DNA of 64,000 bases from Portulaca oleracea. Lineage: Eukaryota; Streptophyta; Magnoliopsida; Caryophyllales; Portulacaceae. How positions within the stretch are numbered: position 1 is the first letter of the stretch; the number at the start of each line of letters is the position of its first letter. Shown in pieces: positions 58,479 through 64,000 of this stretch. The position numbers were made by a program, and so were the translations under genes. The stretch is taken from contig CM055870.1 in NCBI GenBank assembly GCA_029582165.1, positions 48,564,513 through 48,628,512 of the forward strand, written 5' to 3'. The notes below the pieces were generated by a model. The model had not been told where the DNA came from and searched no databases. It saw only the letters and a program-made list of their open reading frames with translations.

Positions 58479-61400
58479 ATGGCCGATGAAGCTCGCTCCG
58501 AACGAGAGGAATCGAGCCGCCGGGGTAGCCCTCAAATTCAAGCTCTTGAGAGCCGACTCACCACCTATGACGAACGCTTCTCCACCGTTGAGCGCACCTT
58601 TAATGCCATTATGGCACAGTTGGACAACCTCACCCAAGAGCGTCTAGGTCCACCCCAAGATGAACGTCAGAGGCGTGCCCTAAGCCCTATTCGTCCTCCC
58701 CCTACATTCGAGTCCAATGATGATGACAGAGGCTCCCCACGTCGCCGTTCACGTGGGCTGGTGCATGATAGGCCCCCTCGTGACGACTTCTAGGACGTCA
58801 ACATTCCCGAATTTAATGGTTCTAGTGATCCTGATGAGTACCTTGAGTGGATCAAAATGATGGATAGGATCTTTGAGACCAAAGAGTACAACGATGAGAA
58901 GGCCTTTAAGGTCGCTAGCCTGAAACTCAACAAAGCCGCATCACTTTGGTTTGAGAATGTGAAAGCGCAAAGGGCTCGGGAAGGTCGAACGAGGATCACC
59001 ACTTGGGCACGGCTTAAGCAGTTGATGAGCCGCCGTTTCTTGCCCGCCACATACAAACAGGATGTTTTGAGGAAGGTCTATGCACTAACCCAGGGCAAGC
59101 GGTTTGTGAGCGACTACATTCAGGAGTTCGAGCAACTCCTCATCAAAAGCGACCTTCAAGAACCCGAGGAGAAAACCATGATGCGTTTCTTGAATGGATT
59201 GGACTCCTCGGTTGCCAAGAAAGTTGAGGTTCAACCATACTACTCCATGGATGACTTGTGCAGCTTGGCCCTTCGGGTTGAGCGACGAAAGAAAGAAAAG
59301 ACTACTTCCAAATCGGCTCCAAGAGCCTTCGTTCCACTACCTAACCGACCTCCTCCATATTTGGGTACCCCGAAACCTAGTGAGACACCCAAGTTTCCTT
59401 CAACACCTCGCACGGATAAAGGAAAGGGACTTGTTGTGGCGTCTTCAATGGACCCCTCTCGCCGGATGGAGGGTAGGAAATGCTTTAAATGCCACGGCTA
59501 TGGTCACTATCAGGCGGATTGTCCGAACCGACGGACATTGACTCTCAAGGAGGTTCAGGATGTTGATGAGGAACTGCAAGCAACTCGGGATGATTCCGAA
59601 GTGATTGTTGACGATGCGGTCTCTAGTGAAGATGATGATGCCGTCCCCACACTCCACCTGCATGGTGACGCCCTTGTCTTGAGGCGGGTTTTACATACTC
59701 AGGAAGCCCCTCTCGACAAGGCTCAACGGGAGATGATCTTTCAATCTCGGTGTTTCGTGGGAGGCAAGGTGTGCAACCTTATTATCGATGGAGGGAGTTG
59801 CACCAACGTCGCTTCAACGTATATGGTCGATAAGCTTGGATTGCTGCTTTTACCTCGACCTTATTCTCTCAAGTGGCTCAACGACCAAGATGGCATCAAG
59901 GTAACCAAACAAGTCCTCGTGAATTTGTCTTTTGGTGCTAACTACGATGATTTTGTTATTTGTGATGTTGTTCATAAGAGTGCTTGCCACATATTGTTGG
60001 GACGTCCTTGGCAATTCGACAAGCAAACGGTGCACAACGGGTCGAAAAACACCTACACTTTTACTCATAGGGGCAAGAGGGTTAAGCTACTCCCGTTAGC
60101 TTTACATGAAATTATCTCTCCAAAACCCAAACATATGAGCGAAACACGGGTTGAGCGAGCTCTAAGCAAGGGGAAGACCGTTTTTGCCTTACTCCTCTTA
60201 GAAGCAAACAAAAGTGAGGTAGAGAAACCCCTGCACCCCCTTGTCGCCCCTCTCGTTGCCAAGCTCGGAGACATCTTTCCCGATGATCTACCACCAGGTC
60301 TTCCACCTATTCGAGGAATCGAGCACCAGATCGACCTTATGCCCGGAGCACCACTTCCCAGCAAAGCGGCTTACCGATGCAACCCGCAAGAAACCACGGA
60401 GCTACAATACCAAGTGGACGAACTCATTTCTAGGGGCTTCGTTAGGGAAAACATGAGCCCTTGTTCCGTCCCAGCCCTCCTGGTTCCCAAGAAGGATGGC
60501 ACCTACCGGATGTGTGTCGACAGTCGAGCCATCAACAACATCACCATCAAGTATCGGTACCCCATACCGAGGCTTGATGACATGCTCGACGAGTTGCACG
60601 GATCTTGTATCTTTTCTAAGATCGACCTCCGGAGCGATTACCATCAGATTCACATGCGAGAAGGGGACGAATAAAAGACGGCGTTCAAGACCAATGGAGG
60701 CTTGTACGAGTGGCTTGTCATGCCGTTTGGTCTCTCTAACGCTCCTAGCACGTTCATGTGACTTATGAACGAGGTCTTGAGGCCATTCATCGGCAAATTC
60801 GTGGTGGTTTATTTCGATGGCATCCTCGTGTATTCCAAGAATGAAGCGGAGCACCTCTCGCATTTAGAATCTGTTTTCCGGGTTCTATGATAGCAAAAGC
60901 TATTTGGCAAGCTCAAGAAGTGCGAATTTTGCACTCCCCAAGTCACATTTCTTGCGTACATAGTCTCTGATCGAGTAATTTCCGTGGATCCTTCGAAAGT
61001 GGAAGCTGTACGCTCATGGCCTTCTCCCTCTACTATCACGGAGGTGAGGAGCTTCCACGACCTTACTTCGTTCTACCGCCGGTTCATCAAAGGGTTTAGC
61101 ACCCTCACCGCCCCAATCACCGAGTGTATGAAGAAGGTCACCTTTGAGTGGACCCGAGCGGCCCAAGGGGCTTTTGAGAAGCTTAAGGCTAGACTTTGTA
61201 AAGCTCCGCGACTTGCTCTCCTAGACTTCTCGCAGGTCTTCGAGGTGGATTGTGACGCTAGCGGAGTGGGCCTTGGGGCCGTCCTCATGCAAAATCAAAG
61301 CCCCATCGCTTACTTCAGCGAGAAGCTCAGTGGGTCACGGAAGAACTACTGTACCTACAACAAGGAGTTCTATGCCCTTGTTCGTGCCCTTGACCATTGG

Positions 61401-63011
61401 TCCCACTACTTGAGACCTAACCAATTCGTGCTTCATTCCGACCATGAGGCTCTCAAGTATCTAAACGGCCAACACAAGATCAATACGCGTCATGCAAAGT
61501 GGGTGGAGTATCTTCAAAGTTTTAACTTCGTGGCTAAACACAAGAAGGGGAGCGTCATTGTGGTTGCCGATGCACTTTCTAGGAGGCATTCCCTTCTTTC
61601 GGTAGTTGAAGCGAGGGTTCTTGGGTTCCAACACATGCAGGAGTTTTATAAGGAAGATGAGGACTTCAAAGCACACCTCGATGGAGGCAATGGTTCCTTT
61701 GTACTCGTAGACGAATTCCTTTTCAAGGGGAACAAGTTGTGTGTGCCCAAGTGTCCGTTGAGGAAGTTATTGGTGCGAGAGGTTCATGGAGGTGGTCTAG
61801 CCGATCATTTCGGCATTAACAAGACCCTTGACATGCTAAAGGAGCATTTTTATTGGCCTAGAATGGGAGGGGATGTACATGATGTGATCTCCAAGTGTGT
61901 TACGTGCCAGCATGCCAAAAGCCAGTTTCACCAAGGGCTTTATACCCCTCTTCCCGTTCCAAATGGTCTGTGTGAAGATTTAAGCATGGACTTCATCGTT
62001 GCTCTTCCCCGAACCGTGCGTGGCAAGGACTTAGTCCTCGTTGTTGCTGTCGTTTCTCCAAGATGGCGCACTTCGTCGCTTGTTAGAAAACCAACGACGC
62101 CACTCACATCGCTAATCTCTTCTTCCAAGAGATAGTGAGGTTGCACGGTGTTCCAAGGACCATTGTTTCAGATCGTGACACGAAGCTTATGAGTCATTTT
62201 TGGAGGTCTCTATGGAAACTCCTGGGAACGAAGCTCCTTTTCAGCACATCGCACCACCCTCAAACGGATGGTCAAACCGAGGTCACCAACAAGACCCTCA
62301 CTAGCTTGCTACGGGGTCTTATGAACAAGAGTCTACGAGATTGGGATGTTAAGCTTTGTCATGCCGAGTTCGCACACAACCGGGCTCCTTCATTCGCTAC
62401 GGGTTGCTCGCCTTTCGAAACATGCTACAAGATGAATCCTATCACTCCCATCGACCTCCTTCCTCTACCTTTGGAGGCATGGGCGAGTTTTGAGGCAAGC
62501 GAGAAGGCCGCCGAGATCCAAAAGCTTCATCGCCAGATCCGGGAGAAGATCGAGAGGACTAATGAGCTCTACAAGTCCCGAGTCAACAAGTACCGCAGGA
62601 ACATCACCTTCGAACTCGGGGACTTGGTTTGGCTCCATCTAAAGAAGGAACGGTTTCCTTCGGAGAAAAAGCAAACTTATGCCAAGAAGTGAAGGGTCGT
62701 TCAAGGTGTTGGAGAAGATAAATGATAACGCGTATAGGCTCGATCTTCTGGGAGATATGGGGGTCTCCTCCACATTCAACATTGGCGACCTTTCACCCTA
62801 CATCGAGGATGTTGAACCCGATGCGGATTTGAGGGGAAATCCACTTCAAGAAGGGGAGGATGAAGAGTCTCGGGTTCTGTTCTCGTCCCTCGTGACGTTT
62901 GCCAAACGAGCCGCCTCTACTACGGTAAATCTCGAAGTGCAATTCCCGGTGATACCCGGAAACACAAGGGTAGTCTCGGCCATCCATTGGACGGGACCCG
63001 AGACCTTCTAA
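58479..63011 (+). pseudogene. Broken gypsy gag-pol
   Basis: Starts MADEARSEREESS at 58479. Gag has the retrotrans_gag core (WARLKQLMSRRFLP) and one zinc knuckle CFKCHGYGHYQADC (about 59480). The protease-like region has IIDGGSCTNVAS (about 59785). RT motifs CVDSRAINNIT and KIDLRSDYHQI are followed by a catalytic box YFDG instead of YFDD (about 60810). RNase H (FEVDCDASGVGLGAVL, ADALSRR) follows. Integrase has HHCC (HGGGLADHF...CVTCQH) and a D-D-E core (MDFIVALP, VSDRDTK, DGQTEV). In-frame stops lie at 58791, 60672, about 60760 and 60887, and single-base frameshifts near 62050 and 62665. Decayed. Confidence 0.93.
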
Positions 63012-63770
63012 GGAGGCCGCTTGCACCCCGACCCCGGAGGCCCGAGGTCGTACCGTACCGTCCCGAGAGGTTGAATAATGTGGTGACGGGGTTCGGGTTA
63101 CTTTTGGAAGCTAAGTGGGCATGCGCAGGCTGTTTGGGGCAGGTTATAGTCGCGGCCGAGTCACACACTGTCACGCTCGAGGAGCGTCACTGCCCCAGGG
63201 GGTCGCGCCCGCGACACCCGCCTGCTGTTTCAACTGATTTTTGGGCAGAATCCTGACTCGCCCGAGTCAGAACTCGACTCGCCTGAGTCATCCGTCTGGC
63301 CAAGCTCATCGCGCCTGTGACGTGAGCGATAGCGCCCGCGACGTCTCGCCAATACCGATTCTGCTGCCGACCAGTGGTACGTCGCGCCCGAGTCATGCCC
63401 GTTTTCTTCTAATTTTTGCCTGCCAAAATGACTGTGTTTTGGCTTGCCTCCTTTTTGTATAAATACTTGTTGGCCCTCATTTTCTGGGCAGTTTTTGATG
63501 AAATTGAATGCCATTGCTTGAGAGCTCTCTAAGCCTCTCCCCCAAAATTCTTGTTTACTTTATCCAATCTTTGTTTGGTGGTGTTCAAGTCATTTCTTTA
63601 GTGATTAATGGTGGTTTAGCCTAATTAGTCATGGTGGAATGTTAGGCCAAGGTTGTGCACTCTCCTAGCCAAGGTCATATGAAAACCCTATCGTGTCCAA
63701 GCTCCGTTTTCCTTTGATTTTCTTCCGAAAACTCAAGCATCATTCATCCCACCACGACGGTAAAGCTCCA
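62861..63770 (+). repeat. gypsy 3' LTR
   Basis: 910 bp, about 28 bases longer than the 5' LTR. Much of the difference is an extra GACTCGCCCGAGTC palindrome unit at about 63255-63290. An open frame from the internal region continues into it to 63011. Confidence 0.93.
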
Positions 63771-63775
63771 GTTCT

Positions 63776-64000
63776 TAGTGTTATTATCACTTTGCAGCTG
63801 CTCATAGCAATGATCTTTTCCACCCTTGGTTCTGTCATCTGTATATTTTGCAAGACCTTCACATCAATTCCTTCATTTGCAATGCAAATTATGCTCCTCT
63901 TTAGCCATTCTACAATTTCAGAGCTTTTCATGTCTTGAATCCTCCCAAGTTTCTCTTGTGTCTCCCTTGGTTTCTCCAAGTTATGAACCCTTGTCTCGTT
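63776..64000 (-). pseudogene. LINE-type ORF1, N-terminal part beyond the gypsy insertion
   Basis: Minus-strand frame MEKPRETQEKLGRIQDMKSS...VEWLKRSIICIANEGIDV...VIITLRT continues, after removal of the gypsy element and one TSD, into the frame at 57250 downward. It runs off the window, so more of the ORF lies beyond. Confidence 0.55.

Larger units (their letters stand above)
57251..63770 (+). mobile_element. Ty3/gypsy LTR retrotransposon (6520 bp)
   Basis: LTRs at 57251-58132 (882 bp) and 62861-63770 (910 bp), both TGAAGAGTC...GCTCCA. TSD GTTCT at 57246-57250 and 63771-63775. The tRNA-Met primer site TGGTATCAGAGC lies 2 bases after the 5' LTR, and a polypurine tract (AAGAAGGGGAGGA) lies before the 3' LTR. 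Domain order gag-protease-RT-RNaseH-integrase, i.e. Ty3/gypsy. The C-terminal wording (INDNAYRLDL, STFNIGDLSPY, NPLQEGEDE) suggests a chromovirus of the CRM/Reina kind. Confidence 0.96.

Overview
This window is nuclear DNA from a flowering plant, most likely a eudicot. The evidence is spliced genes with GT-AG introns, a chloroplast-targeted pyrudate-type enzyme gene (PPDK), a plant LIFEGUARD/BI-1-like gene, and dense plant transposons: Ty1/copia, Ty3/gypsy, a Cassandra TRIM, mariner-like/Stowaway, Harbinger-like and Mutator-like MITEs. I could not fix the species. There is no sign of prokaryotic, plasmid or phage DNA, and no CRISPR.

Host genes. Only two genes look intact, both on the minus strand. 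(1) PPDK, 11537-18611: 20 coding exons giving a 952-residue plastid precursor, with a probable extra 5'UTR exon ending at 20011. (2) A LIFEGUARD (BAX-inhibitor-1-like) membrane protein, 25980-31096: 4 exons, 240 residues. The pair probably keeps an ancestral gene neighbourhood also seen in Arabidopsis. The two genes are not functionally linked: one works in C3-acid/PEP metabolism, the other in membrane and cell-death control.

Layout. 1-5839: decayed copia element, minus strand, cut by the window start. 5840-11232: repeat-rich DNA with a Harbinger-like MITE, a Mutator-like element, a fold-back MITE and a plus-strand LTR related to the copia LTRs. 11233-20140: PPDK with a MITE in intron 5. 20140-25980: intergenic, with a duplicated repeat whose copies carry different nested insertions, and a second fold-back MITE. 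25980-31096: LFG, with MITEs in introns 1 and 3 and a Harbinger-like MITE about 240 bp upstream of the ATG. 31338-35560: nested MITEs. 35612-46329: dead mariner-like element split by a full-length copia element (38045-44786, TSD GGTTT), itself split by a Cassandra TRIM (42268-42988, TSD TCAAC). 46985-51820: MITE cluster. 51930-54820: microsatellites and a deleted mariner derivative inside a duplication. 56072-64000: minus-strand LINE-type ORF1 split by a gypsy element (57251-63770, TSD GTTCT).

All retroelement coding regions are broken by stops, frameshifts or catalytic-residue changes, so they are annotated as pseudogenes. The observations I consider most worth checking are: a short palindrome repeated a variable number of times in the U3 of the copia LTRs, with an analogous case in the gypsy LTR; the absence of a usual tRNA primer site in the copia family, where a 15-nt self-complementary sequence lies instead; a 24-nt in-frame mini-copy of PPDK exon 7 with splice sites inside intron 6; and several insertions dated by paralogous empty sites inside the window. 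I found no clear new multi-gene system.
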